DNA from: UBA2177 sp964452735
GTDB lineage: Bacteria > Patescibacteriota > Dojkabacteria > SC72
Direction of reading: 5' to 3'
NCBI GenBank assembly: GCA_964452735.1
Contig: CAYVNA010000001.1
Coordinates: forward strand, 9,222-73,221
Length of the DNA: 64,000 nucleotides
Shown here piece after piece: positions 25,675 to 35,348 of the stretch (its first letter is position 1; each line of letters starts with the position of its first letter). Position numbers and translations under genes: made by a program. Below the pieces are notes generated by a model. That model worked only from the letters and a program-made list of their open reading frames with translations, was not told the DNA's origin and did no database searches.

Positions 25675-27759
25675 ATGTTATTTAAAGAAATAAAGCACGA
25701 ATTTGAGATAGAGGGAAAGAAATGTTCTTTCGAAACAGGAAAACTGGCTCTCAGATCACAGTCTTCTATTCTAGCAAGAATGGGAGATACTGTTATCACA
25801 GTAAATGTAAACAGCAGACCAACAAATGGAGAGTTTGATTACTTTCCTCTTTCTGTTGAATATATTGAGAAATTCTATGCATCTGGAAAAATCAGTGGAT
25901 CCAGATTTGTAAAAAGAGAAAGGTTTCCAACGGATGATGCAGTTTTGAAAGCAAGAATGATAGATAGAGCAATTAGACCTAGATTTCCTGAAGACTACAA
26001 GGACGAGGTAAGTGTAATTATTACAGTTATGTCCTATGATCCTGATTGTGATCCATTGCTCTTAGCTATAAATGCGGTATCAGTAGCCCTCTCTAATTCA
26101 AGAGTTCCTTTTGAAGGACCAGTTGCTGGTGTTAGAGTAGGAGTTGATGGTGAAGAAATAGTATCTGTGATGAAATCAATGGATTTGACATCAGAAACTG
26201 AGAAGATGAACTATGTTGTAGCAGGTGATGGTGAGACATTCACAATGATAGATGCTGGTTCATATGAGGTTGAGGAATCTCTAATTATAGAAGGAATGAA
26301 AAAATCTCTTGGCTATATGAATAGTTGGATAGAGGTTCAAAATGAATTTCTTTCTAAATTAGAAAAGAAAGATAAATCATATACATCTGTTAGTACAGAT
26401 CAAGATATGATCTCAAAGATTAAAGAATTCCTAGGTGAAGAGAAGATACTTTCTAACCTCAAGAGTGGTAGCGAAGATATACATGCTGAAACGAAGCTCG
26501 AAATGTATGCTAAGTTTGAAGGGAAGTATTCTAAAACTAGTATGGATGAGGCATATGACCTCCTTTTAAAGAAAGCTATGAGAAAATTGGTGTTAGAAGA
26601 TGATATAAGGGCTGATGGTAGGAAAGTAGATGAGATTAGAGAAATGGCTGTAGAGGTAGATCTTCTCCCTCGTGTTCATGGATCAGCTCTTTTCACTAGA
26701 GGTGTAACACAGACCTTAACAATCACTACATTAGGTAGTCTTAGAGATGTAAGGTTGGTAGACGATATGGAGGGAGAAAGGGAACAGAGATTTATGCATT
26801 TCTATAACGATCTTCCTTTTGCATATGGTATTAGTGAGAGAGTCAAGTTGATGCCAAGTAGGAGAGCAATAGGGCACGGCATGCTTGCAGAAAAAGGGCT
26901 ATGGCCTGTTATACCTTCAGAAGAAGAATTTCCATATACAATCTTGATAATGAGTGAGATTCAGGGAGAGAATGGTTCTAGTTCCATGGCTTCAGCTTGT
27001 GGTTCCACAATGTCCATGATGGCAGCAGGTGTTCCAATCAGGAAACCTGTCGCAGGTATAGCTTGTGGTCTTGTAGTAGGTGAAGATACCTTTAAGGTTC
27101 TTACAGATATGCAAGGGGTTGAGGATTTCTATGGCTATATGGATTTCAAGATTGTTGGTACTAAGGATGGAGTTACTGCTGTTCAAATGGATACAAAAAC
27201 AAAAGGTTTGGGAATGGATATAGTTGAACAAACATTTAAACAATCAAAAGAAGCAAGATTGAAGATTCTAGAAAAGATGGCAGAAGCAATAGCTGAACCT
27301 AGAAAAGAAATGTCTCAATATGCTCCTAGAGTGGTTCAGTTGAAAGTTCCAAAGGATAAAATCGGAGAAATAATTGGCCCAGGAGGGAAAAATATCAGAG
27401 AGATATCCGAAAGATCAGGAGCAGAATTAGAGATAGAGGAGGATGGTACTGTAAATATATATAGTTCATCTGAAGAGTCTATCGAAATAGCTAAGAAACT
27501 AGTTTCAGGATATGACTTCAAGGCAGAAGTAGGTGAAATCTATGAAGGAAAAGTTGCTTCAATAATGAACTACGGTGCTTTTGTAGATCTAGCTCCAGGT
27601 GTTGCTGGTCTTCTTCATGTATCCGAGATAGCTGATGAATTTATCAAAGACGTAAGGAAATATGTAAATGAAGGTGACATTATAAAAGTAAAAGTAGTAG
27701 GTGTAGATGGTCAAGGAAAGATAAAGCTCAGCATAAAGGATCTAGGGGACAAGAAGTAA
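25675..27759 (+). CDS. pnp: Polyribonucleotide nucleotidyltransferase (PNPase)
   Basis: PNPase degrades RNA 3' to 5' using phosphate. The 694-residue protein has two RNase PH domains. The second carries the catalytic signatures GENGSSSMASACGSTMSMM-like (about 425-445) and FKVLTDMQGVEDFYGYMDFK (about 470-490). A KH domain (IGEIIGPGGKNIREI, about 560) and an S1 domain (EVGEIYEGKVASIMNYGAF, about 622-690) follow. Length is normal. It lies downstream of rpsO, behind a hairpin leader. A strong bidirectional-looking terminator follows. Confidence 0.96.
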   Translation: MLFKEIKHEFEIEGKKCSFETGKLALRSQSSILARMGDTVITVNVNSRPTNGEFDYFPLSVEYIEKFYASGKISGSRFVKRERFPTDDAVLKARMIDRAIRPRFPEDYKDEVSVIITVMSYDPDCDPLLLAINAVSVALSNSRVPFEGPVAGVRVGVDGEEIVSVMKSMDLTSETEKMNYVVAGDGETFTMIDAGSYEVEESLIIEGMKKSLGYMNSWIEVQNEFLSKLEKKDKSYTSVSTDQDMISKIKEFLGEEKILSNLKSGSEDIHAETKLEMYAKFEGKYSKTSMDEAYDLLLKKAMRKLVLEDDIRADGRKVDEIREMAVEVDLLPRVHGSALFTRGVTQTLTITTLGSLRDVRLVDDMEGEREQRFMHFYNDLPFAYGISERVKLMPSRRAIGHGMLAEKGLWPVIPSEEEFPYTILIMSEIQGENGSSSMASACGSTMSMMAAGVPIRKPVAGIACGLVVGEDTFKVLTDMQGVEDFYGYMDFKIVGTKDGVTAVQMDTKTKGLGMDIVEQTFKQSKEARLKILEKMAEAIAEPRKEMSQYAPRVVQLKVPKDKIGEIIGPGGKNIREISERSGAELEIEEDGTVNIYSSSEESIEIAKKLVSGYDFKAEVGEIYEGKVASIMNYGAFVDLAPGVAGLLHVSEIADEFIKDVRKYVNEGDIIKVKVVGVDGQGKIKLSIKDLGDKK

Positions 27760-27776
27760 TAAGTCTTGAAATATTT

Positions 27777-27806
27777 AATAGGCTAGGAATACCTAGCCTA
27801 TTTTTT
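27777..27806 (+). terminator. Intrinsic terminator after pnp
   Basis: A perfect 11-bp stem (AATAGGCTAGG with CCTAGCCTATT, AATA loop) is followed by four more T. It lies between the convergent pnp and methyltransferase genes and overlaps the stop of the latter by two bases. Confidence 0.85.
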
Positions 27807-28800
27807 ATTCCTTGAAAATCTTTGCTATATAGAAACCCATCATTTTACTACTAGGGATAACTCTCAAGGATTTCTTCACAGTACTATGATATTTATTCCC
27901 ACTCCATTTGGTTATTCCGTTTGTCATGTTTTCGCTTCTCTCCAAATCAATATCTTCCAATCTCGCATTAGGATATTTATTCAAGAGATATGTAACAACT
28001 CCTTCATTCTCCTCCGGTTCCAATGTACATGTAGAATATATGAGGAATTTTCCATGCTTCAAAGTTAGAAAGGCACTCTCAAGAAGATCCTTCTGTATGA
28101 AGGAATATCTCTTAATCCTATCAATTCCCCAGAACCTTAATGGCTTTGGACCTCTTAAATATATCAGGCCTTCTCCACTACAAGGTGCATCTAAGAGAAC
28201 CCTATCAAACTTGGCAGGATAATTCTTTCCAAATTGAGAGCCATCGCTCATGGTAACTTTTGTATTCTTAACTCCAAACTGATTCAATACACTCTTTAAT
28301 GATGAAATTCTAGGAGAGTCAGAATCATTTGCAACTATGGAACCTTTGTTATTCATTATAGCTGCAATATGTGTAGTCTTACTCCCTGGTGCTGCACACA
28401 TATCTAGTACTGAATCCTCCTCCTGAGGATCTAAAAGTACTGCAGGTAACATGCTCGAGAGATTCTGTATGTAGTAAAGGCCTTCAAAATATTCTTCTGT
28501 TTGTGATATCTCACTTTTGTCTTTATTGAGTACAAAGTATGCATCTTTAACAATATCTATTTCTTCTAGCTCATAACCTTTCTTAAGTAGAATATTCTTT
28601 ATCTTTTTTGTATCCATTTTCAAAGAATTTAGACGAATTGTAGTTACTGCCCTTTGTGAAAAAAGAGGAGTTATCCTTGATGTTGGAAACATTAATATAC
28701 TTGCCATCCTGGAGATGAAAGCCTCTTCCTTTGTATAGAAGTGTTTTGGTTTGAATGTAGTTTTCCTAGACTGTTTGTAATTTGATCTGTTTCTTTTCAT
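27805..28800 (-). CDS. NOL1/NOP2/Sun-family RNA cytosine-5 methyltransferase
   Basis: This enzyme would methylate cytosine C5 in rRNA or tRNA using SAM. The 331-residue protein has motif I (VLDMCAAPGSKTTHIA), motif IV with DAPCSGEG and motif VI with YSTCTLEPEENEGVV. The two conserved cysteines (PC and TC) for catalysis and release are present. There is no NusB-like N-terminal domain, so it is closer to RsmF/YebU or archaeal Nop2-like forms than to full-length RsmB. Its start overlaps the stop region of rsmE by one base; the two are an rRNA-modification operon. Confidence 0.85.
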   Translation of the reverse strand: MKRNRSNYKQSRKTTFKPKHFYTKEEAFISRMASILMFPTSRITPLFSQRAVTTIRLNSLKMDTKKIKNILLKKGYELEEIDIVKDAYFVLNKDKSEISQTEEYFEGLYYIQNLSSMLPAVLLDPQEEDSVLDMCAAPGSKTTHIAAIMNNKGSIVANDSDSPRISSLKSVLNQFGVKNTKVTMSDGSQFGKNYPAKFDRVLLDAPCSGEGLIYLRGPKPLRFWGIDRIKRYSFIQKDLLESAFLTLKHGKFLIYSTCTLEPEENEGVVTYLLNKYPNARLEDIDLERSENMTNGITKWSGNKYHSTVKKSLRVIPSSKMMGFYIAKIFKE

Positions 28801-29537
28801 TATATTTCTCCTTTTAAATATTTAATTACACTCCCTATCACTAAACCAGTAGTTTCTGTTCTTAGAATATTCCCCCTTAGCTTTATAAACCTGAATCCGG
28901 CATCTTTGAATACTTCAATATCTGAGGATGACCATCCTTTTTCTGGTCCAATAGCTATATATATGGGTTTTGAAAGATCTGTCCTTTTGAGAAGATCCCC
29001 AAGATATTCAGAATCTATTGCCTCTGTACTAAGGCATATCTTTATACTATTTTCTGGATATCTATATTCTTTCAATTTCTCGATTTTTATTGGGTTCTCT
29101 ATTATCGTAGGGAATATATTTCTAGATTGTTCTACAGCATCTCTTACAATTTTATTCCAATATCCTGTATTTTTTATTGCCTTATTCCTTGATTTCAAAG
29201 AATAGTGGGATTCTATTGGTATTATTTTCTCTATCCCTATCTCTACGCTTTTCTCTATGAAAAAGTTGAACTTAGAATCATTACTAAGTGATTGTATTAT
29301 GGTTACGCTAGGTATGTAGTCAGATTCTCTATCTCCTTTCTCCTCCAGTATTTCTATCTCAATACTTGATTTGGAAATATCCGTAATCTGAGCTAGAAAT
29401 ATTTTCTCATATGTTTCTATCTCTAGAATATCCTCGATATCTAATTTCCCTTCCTGTATGATTAATTCACTATCGGAATCGGATAGGTTAGCAATATCTC
29501 CTACTTTTAGTTTATGCCTTATGAATATCTTTTTCAT
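28800..29537 (-). CDS. rsmE: 16S rRNA m3U1498 methyltransferase RsmE
   Basis: RsmE is a SPOUT methyltransferase acting on U1498 of 16S rRNA. The 245-residue protein has the PUA-like N-terminus, the SFNFFIEKSVEIGIEKIIPI-like helix (about 90-110), IAIGPEKGWSSSDIE (usually GPEGGfs) and the knot motif LRGNILRTETTGLVI (usually LG.RILRtETA). Length is normal. The extended -10 TGATATAAT ends 6 bases before the ATG, so the mRNA is predicted to be leaderless. Confidence 0.9.
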   Translation of the reverse strand: MKKIFIRHKLKVGDIANLSDSDSELIIQEGKLDIEDILEIETYEKIFLAQITDISKSSIEIEILEEKGDRESDYIPSVTIIQSLSNDSKFNFFIEKSVEIGIEKIIPIESHYSLKSRNKAIKNTGYWNKIVRDAVEQSRNIFPTIIENPIKIEKLKEYRYPENSIKICLSTEAIDSEYLGDLLKRTDLSKPIYIAIGPEKGWSSSDIEVFKDAGFRFIKLRGNILRTETTGLVIGSVIKYLKGEI

Positions 29538-29543
29538 TGTCTG

Positions 29544-29549
29544 ATTATA
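29544..29549 (-). promoter_or_regulatory. rsmE extended -10 box, 6 bases before ATG
   Basis: Minus strand: TGATATAAT, CAGACA, ATG. Same geometry as alaS and lepA. No convincing -35 element is visible, consistent with an extended -10 promoter. Confidence 0.5.
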
Positions 29550-29618
29550 TCATCATATTTGACATATTCCTTCATATTTTGTTTCATATATATATCTAAT
29601 ATATTTGGAAATCTATTA

Positions 29619-32600
29619 ATGAGTATCCAGGTTAAGAAGATATTGAGAACAATATCGAAGCTAATATTGATATTTGTAGGGGTTGGACTATTCCTGTATT
29701 TCGGATATGTGACATATGAGTCATTTACTGTGAGGCCTTTTAAGGTTAGGGTTACAAATACTACAGAGTCTTCCTTTACAGTTTCTTGGACAACGAACTC
29801 CCCTATGAAGGGTATTGTCTACTACAAAGAAAAAGATTCTTTTCTTGTTGGACCACTTTCTTGGTTAGGGAGTATGAGGGCATATGATGATAGGGACTAT
29901 GCTATTGCTCAGACGGAGTGTGTTGAGGAGTTTAATCAAAATGTTGATGTTGGGAAGGATTTTAGTGTTAGTGGAGAGAGTTTTAATTGTGAGGAGGTTT
30001 CTGTTTCTAAATTTGGCAAATACTATACCCATCATGTGACTTTAAAGGGTCTTGATAGTGAGAAGGAGTACTTCTTTAGGGTTGGGGATGGTTATTTTAG
30101 TTGGGATGTTGATAGTGGGCGACAGGTATTTAGGGATGATGAGTTTCCAACAGTATCTTCTTTCTCAGGGAAGACGTTTTCTGTTAAAGAGTCTGTTTCA
30201 GAACCTAATCCTGCTTTTGGTGAGATGGTTGGTGTAGTTAGGGAGGGTGATGTATTTAAGGAGGATGATAGTGTTGATGGTTTGGTTTTTGCTAAATTAG
30301 TTTCTTTAGATAACCTAACAGAGTCCTCTATTCTTTCTAGTTCTATTAACTCCACAGGTGGGTGGTATATAGATAAGGGGAATGCTAGGCAGGTCGATGG
30401 TAGTCTCTATGATTATGTAATAGATGATGATTATTTGTATGTAGGGTATCAGTATATGGACTATGAGGCTTCGGAAGTGATGATGTTGAGGTTAGGTTTT
30501 GAGGATGCTCCTGCCCCTAACATGGTTGGTGTTACAGAGGAGGAGTTAAGGAGTGTTCCTGAACAGAGCCTATGGGAGAGAGTTAAGAGTATCTTAGTTA
30601 AGGAGAGTAGTGCTGAGTGTAACTCGGGTGGTTGTTCAACTTATGTCGAGCTTATGCAGTTAAAGGCATCGAGTGGTGATCGTCAAGCTCAGAAGGAAGT
30701 TAATAAGATAGTTAGTAACTATGGAGGGAGTATAGAGGCTGCTAAGAAGAGTGCTGTAGAGGCAGTTGCTAAATGTGGTGCTTCATGTAATGATCCAAAG
30801 ATCAAAGGGTATGGGAACTGGTTAAAGGATGCAGTCGCAGATGCAGGAAATGACGAAAAGAAGCTAGCTCAAGTAGCTGCTCAAGCAAAGGCATATGGCT
30901 TCAGCTCTACGGACTCTCGTCTTGGTAGTGCGGCTGATTATTGGTCTTCTGATACATCAGATCTATCTTCAGGGGGAGGTGGTAGTTTCTCAAGTTCTCA
31001 AACAGTTCAATTTACAAAAAGTAGCTCCAATGGAGCAGATACATACTATCTATCTATAGGTGGGCAATCTTTCAATGCGAAGATTTACTTAGATGATAAA
31101 AACTATCAGAAATATGTAGAAGAGTGCAAGGTAGATTGTTCCAGTATTTATGTCCAAGCTTCCGAGGTTAAAATTTTAGAACTACTTTCTAATGCAGGTA
31201 ATAGTACAGATGCTTTTAAGAATTCAATAAGAAACGATTCTGGTTTCCAAGATATGATAGAGAAATATATTGATGAGAATAAAAATTCAAATTCTCAAAT
31301 AGGAAAGGTTCTAACCTACTATTATCCTCAGAATGAGAACGCTAAATTAACAGATTGGGAGAGGAAAAATAGTTATCAAAATTCAAATACAAGTCTCAGT
31401 TTAGATGGATATACATATACAGGGGATAAGAAGACTGATTTTGTTGAGAATCTTTTTAAATATGGTACTGAAGAAGAAAAGAAGGCTTTCGTAACGGATC
31501 TTTGTGGTCCTCTTTGTACGTATGAAGGAATAGAGAATGGTAAAGTCAAATTTAAAGATGGTGGAAATTTAAATAGTTTCCTCGATATTAGTGATAAGGA
31601 ACTATCTGTTAAAGGAGAAACATTTCAAAAGATTTATCGGGAGATGAGTAAATTCCCTAGTGTAAAAGATTCAGGGATAACTGTATCTCTAGATAATATT
31701 AGTAATACAGATAAGTATATTAATGTTGAAGCATTAAAAATAGATAAGAATAATCTTAAAGATCTTTTGGACAATGATACTTTTAAATCTCTTATAATAG
31801 ATTCCCAACTGGCTTTTGTCCAAGGAATTGAAATATTAGAAATGGCTATTTCTCCTTATGCAATACTTGGAGGCTCCTCAGGTAGCGATAGTAAAGAACA
31901 GTTAATTGTTAAATACTCATATATAGATGGAAATAATAGTAGGCAAGAGAATGCATTGTCTATTGATTCCAAAGAGATAGAACAAATTAAAGGTGAAGAT
32001 ATTTTCAAAGTCATAAAAAGTGGGAAAGACGTCTCAAATGTATCAGCTCTTTTGAATTCTGCAGGTTTGGAAACTGATTATAATGTAAAAGACAGAAGTC
32101 ATCTATACATAATTCCTTCTGAGGAATATCTTGAAAATCGTATAGAAGATACAAACGCTGCTACAAGTACCCTGCAAAAATATTCTTCTGATAGTGCTTC
32201 AACATCTCTTAACCTACTACAAAAATACCTTCTTCCTAAGAAAGCATATGCTCAGGATTCTGGTACTAGTGAAGAGGGATATGTATTCATGCTACCAGAA
32301 TATGGACTATTTAGTCTTCAGTTAGGTAATTTTGAATTCGCAAAAGAATCTTCCAATGGAGAAACAGTATATCTCTTCTACATAGAAGCAAACGGTATCG
32401 ATGGATTCCAGCCACCTGAGGACCCAGACAATCGAAAATATACAGAGGATATAGTTCTTAAATCAAGTGCATACAGAATAACATACGAGAAGAAAGCAGA
32501 AATAAAGGAATACAACATTAAGAAGGGAATTAACATGATATCCTTTGACCTAATGCCAATGTCTGAAGACATGGAAACACTAAAGGCGAGAGACATAATC

Positions 32601-33128
32601 AAGGAATCAGAAAAGATAGGGACGCAGATAAAATATATAACATACTTTGAAGGAGGAAGATGGCTCTCTGGATATTCCTGCTTGGATTCTAGTTGCATGG
32701 GAGATAATTTCACCATAGTTCCAGGTAGAGGTTACCTAGTATATGCATTGGAAAATGGAGTCTTGAGAGTCCCAGGATACAAGCTAACCTCCTCCATACC
32801 AGTACCTTTCTCCTCAGGCTGGAATTTCGTAGGTATCCATGGATATTCAAAAGCATATACAGCTAAGTCTCTAATACAGAGCATTAACAACATTACAGGA
32901 TTAACTGCAGACAATGTAACATGGTGGCCAACTTCAAAAGGAAAGTATGAAGGAATACAAATAACAAATGGAAAAGAATATGGATTTGATTTCCCAATAA
33001 CTACAAGTAACGGATATTTTGTAAGGATAACTAATTTCAAACCAGAAAGCTCTGACTGCAAATCAATAATATGGCATGAAGGTGGAGATTTAGATGGAAA
33101 GTGTGGCCATTCAAGAAGTATATTTTAA
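29619..33128 (+). CDS. Giant membrane-anchored fibronectin-III-like surface protein
   Basis: Read from ATG 29619 (about 1169 residues); an upstream in-frame ATG at 29514 lies within the divergent rsmE start and is less likely. A membrane anchor (about 8-31) is followed by a fibronectin-III-like domain (VRVTNTTESSFTVSWTTNSP, then YYTHHVTLKGLDSEKEYFFRVG, each a known strand pattern). A long Ser/Asp/Asn-rich central part contains paired cysteines (CNSGGC, CGASC, CGPLC). The C-terminal beta region has two related halves (GINMISFDLMP, SGWNFVGIHGYS). The 5' third is very G/T-rich and the 3' third A/C-rich. It is the first gene of the surface/secretion block. Function is unknown; an adhesin or cell-surface structural role is inferred. 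Confidence 0.7.
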   Translation: MSIQVKKILRTISKLILIFVGVGLFLYFGYVTYESFTVRPFKVRVTNTTESSFTVSWTTNSPMKGIVYYKEKDSFLVGPLSWLGSMRAYDDRDYAIAQTECVEEFNQNVDVGKDFSVSGESFNCEEVSVSKFGKYYTHHVTLKGLDSEKEYFFRVGDGYFSWDVDSGRQVFRDDEFPTVSSFSGKTFSVKESVSEPNPAFGEMVGVVREGDVFKEDDSVDGLVFAKLVSLDNLTESSILSSSINSTGGWYIDKGNARQVDGSLYDYVIDDDYLYVGYQYMDYEASEVMMLRLGFEDAPAPNMVGVTEEELRSVPEQSLWERVKSILVKESSAECNSGGCSTYVELMQLKASSGDRQAQKEVNKIVSNYGGSIEAAKKSAVEAVAKCGASCNDPKIKGYGNWLKDAVADAGNDEKKLAQVAAQAKAYGFSSTDSRLGSAADYWSSDTSDLSSGGGGSFSSSQTVQFTKSSSNGADTYYLSIGGQSFNAKIYLDDKNYQKYVEECKVDCSSIYVQASEVKILELLSNAGNSTDAFKNSIRNDSGFQDMIEKYIDENKNSNSQIGKVLTYYYPQNENAKLTDWERKNSYQNSNTSLSLDGYTYTGDKKTDFVENLFKYGTEEEKKAFVTDLCGPLCTYEGIENGKVKFKDGGNLNSFLDISDKELSVKGETFQKIYREMSKFPSVKDSGITVSLDNISNTDKYINVEALKIDKNNLKDLLDNDTFKSLIIDSQLAFVQGIEILEMAISPYAILGGSSGSDSKEQLIVKYSYIDGNNSRQENALSIDSKEIEQIKGEDIFKVIKSGKDVSNVSALLNSAGLETDYNVKDRSHLYIIPSEEYLENRIEDTNAATSTLQKYSSDSASTSLNLLQKYLLPKKAYAQDSGTSEEGYVFMLPEYGLFSLQLGNFEFAKESSNGETVYLFYIEANGIDGFQPPEDPDNRKYTEDIVLKSSAYRITYEKKAEIKEYNIKKGINMISFDLMPMSEDMETLKARDIIKESEKIGTQIKYITYFEGGRWLSGYSCLDSSCMGDNFTIVPGRGYLVYALENGVLRVPGYKLTSSIPVPFSSGWNFVGIHGYSKAYTAKSLIQSINNITGLTADNVTWWPTSKGKYEGIQITNGKEYGFDFPITTSNGYFVRITNFKPESSDCKSIIWHEGGDLDGKCGHSRSIF

Positions 33129-33145
33129 TTTTTAAATAAAAAAAT

Positions 33146-33460
33146 ATGGAAACAATACCAGCAACATATTGGATGATAGTGATAGCTGCGGTAGTGGTGA
33201 TGATCTGTCTTGTACTATACTACCTAGCCATGCTAATTAAAGAAACAAGAGATGTCGTAGGGGACACGAGACCATTACTCAAAGAAGCAGATGTAATACT
33301 CAAGCAGACAACCTTGATAGTGGCAGATGCTCAAGAAACAGTAAATACACTAAAAGGAACAGTAAATGAATTAAACGATGCTGTCCTTCTACCTATAAAG
33401 AGAATAGGATCAATAATCACAACTATTGGAGACTTTCTATCGGGGTTTGGTAAAAATTAA
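33146..33460 (+). CDS. Small membrane protein with coiled-coil (DUF948-like)
   Basis: The 104-residue protein has one membrane helix (about 9-31) and a cytoplasmic amphipathic helix with heptad-like spacing (about 45-80). It resembles DUF948 proteins in layout (membrane anchor, then repeated ADAQETVNTLKGTVNEL-type helix). It lies 17 bases after the giant surface protein gene and before the sortase-substrate gene. Function is unknown; a scaffold role is possible. Confidence 0.6.
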   Translation: METIPATYWMIVIAAVVVMICLVLYYLAMLIKETRDVVGDTRPLLKEADVILKQTTLIVADAQETVNTLKGTVNELNDAVLLPIKRIGSIITTIGDFLSGFGKN

Positions 33461-33497
33461 TTGTCTTCTAAAGATAATACAGGTATTATAATGATTA

Positions 33498-35348
33498 ATG
33501 GAAATAGCCACTATCCCAAGTAAAAGGAGAAAGAATCTCATAATAATAGCAATACTTTTGGTAGGTCTCCCTATTTTGGTATATGCTTCATATCAGGTAT
33601 ACCAACTTATAACGAGAGCATCTGTAGAAGCTAAGCCAACAAATGTTGTTCTTAGCAATATCACTACAAGCTCAGTTACGGTTACTTGGGTAACGGAAGT
33701 TAGTTCGAATGGAACCATAATACCTGTAGAAAATGGTTCAGAGAAAAGTCCTATACTGGACAGAAGGGGCTCCGGTAAAAGATATACTCACTATGTTGAA
33801 ATAACTGACCTATCTCCAGATACAGAATATCAATTTATCATAGTCTCTGACAGCAAGAAGTATACAAGCGATGGCTCAAAAAACTTCACCTTCAAGACTG
33901 CTCAAATCTCCTCTGATGTACCTACTCCAAACCCTATTCATGGAACTGTACAAGGAAATAGTGGAGACGATGTTCTTCTCTATGCCATGTTAAAGGATAA
34001 ATCTACATATCCAGTATCTACAGTTATGCCTACAGGAGGAAACTGGATAATGGATATCTCAGCTTTAAGGAAAACCTCCGACAAATCATTAGTAATTACT
34101 TCAGATAGTACAAACCTCGTGATAATAGCAGTGTCTGGGACTAACAAGGGGGCCATATTGGAAGGAACATATGGAGAGCTATTTGATAGTAGTGGGAAAT
34201 TAAAAGATACTTACTCACTAAGTCTTGCTAATAATACATCTCTTTATTCTTCCTTCCCTTCTGTGGCTATGCTAGAAGCATATTCTTCTGTAACTACAAC
34301 GAAAACAGAAACAAATAGTAGTAGTACAAACAATAATAATGTCGAGGAAGAAGAAAAAGTAGAGGAGGAGAATGTAGGTGAAAGAAAATTCCGAATAGTA
34401 CAACAATTGGAATGGATAGATATGGTTGTCGGAGATGAATCTATATCAGGTGAGTATGGGGAATCAACAATTCGAGCAGTTAATATAACAGACACTGGTT
34501 TTACCATATTATGGATCTCTAACAAAAAAGAACAAGGATATATCAATTATGGAACCTCAAAAACATCTCTTACAAATCAAGGTAGTGATGAAAGGGATGG
34601 CATTACCAATAAAGGTTCCTACTATGTACATTCGATCTCTATTACGAGGCTACAACCAGAAACGGAGTATTACTTTGAGATAGTGTCTGGAGATAGTAAA
34701 TATAATAACTCAGGTAAAAAGTACTCTCTAAAAACATTCGCAACCCTAAGCTCTCCACCTCCATTTGAATCAGTTACAGGCCAAGTTTCTTCTCTGCCCG
34801 ATCACAAGGAAGCTATAGTAATTGCTCAAATACAAGACAAAGATTCTACGGGAACTACTGGAAATAGCCTCCCCATATCGACCATAATAGATGAAAATGG
34901 AAAATGGATACTCTCTATCGCAGATAGTAGAAGTAGTGATGGTTCAAAATATTTTGAATATACTTCAGAAGATATCCTCAGTTTGGAAATATATACAACA
35001 GTTGAGACAGAAATAGTATCTGAGAAAATAAATGGTATAAGTGATAGGGATATAAGTATCTCTATGTCTGACATCTCGACTTCATCAACCTCGTATACGA
35101 ATGTTGCCCTTCTGGATAATTATGGAATATTAGGATATAGCTCTGGTGTGAGTATAAATACAGACTCTTCAGAAGAAGATAGTACATATACTGTTCAGTC
35201 AGGAAACCAGATCCCTAAGACAGGAATATTAGAAGATTTCTTCATCCTAATTATCTTATCCTTTGGATTATTGGTTTCCGGTATCCTTATGTATAGAAAA
35301 ACGATGACAAAGTCACAGAGAAAGGGTAAAATGACATCAAATATATGA
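33498..35348 (+). CDS. Sortase-anchored protein with two fibronectin-III-like domains
   Basis: The 616-residue protein has an N-terminal membrane segment (about 14-34) and two copies of a fibronectin-III-like domain plus following beta region (about 45-270 and 315-545). They share NxTTSSVTVTWVTE / NITDTGFTILWISN and LSPDTEYQFIIVS / LQPETEYYFEIVS. An acidic linker separates them. The C-terminus is a textbook sorting signal: IPKTG (572-576), a hydrophobic helix, then a basic tail. It is therefore a probable substrate of the sortase at 20559. TATAAT lies 5 bases before the ATG. Its stop overlaps the next start (ATGA). Confidence 0.82.
   Translation: MEIATIPSKRRKNLIIIAILLVGLPILVYASYQVYQLITRASVEAKPTNVVLSNITTSSVTVTWVTEVSSNGTIIPVENGSEKSPILDRRGSGKRYTHYVEITDLSPDTEYQFIIVSDSKKYTSDGSKNFTFKTAQISSDVPTPNPIHGTVQGNSGDDVLLYAMLKDKSTYPVSTVMPTGGNWIMDISALRKTSDKSLVITSDSTNLVIIAVSGTNKGAILEGTYGELFDSSGKLKDTYSLSLANNTSLYSSFPSVAMLEAYSSVTTTKTETNSSSTNNNNVEEEEKVEEENVGERKFRIVQQLEWIDMVVGDESISGEYGESTIRAVNITDTGFTILWISNKKEQGYINYGTSKTSLTNQGSDERDGITNKGSYYVHSISITRLQPETEYYFEIVSGDSKYNNSGKKYSLKTFATLSSPPPFESVTGQVSSLPDHKEAIVIAQIQDKDSTGTTGNSLPISTIIDENGKWILSIADSRSSDGSKYFEYTSEDILSLEIYTTVETEIVSEKINGISDRDISISMSDISTSSTSYTNVALLDNYGILGYSSGVSINTDSSEEDSTYTVQSGNQIPKTGILEDFFILIILSFGLLVSGILMYRKTMTKSQRKGKMTSNI

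Noticed and set aside
29514..29618. Upstream start of the giant surface protein
   Set aside because: It would overlap the divergent rsmE start and its promoter, and adds a hydrophobic lead before an already good membrane anchor at 29619.
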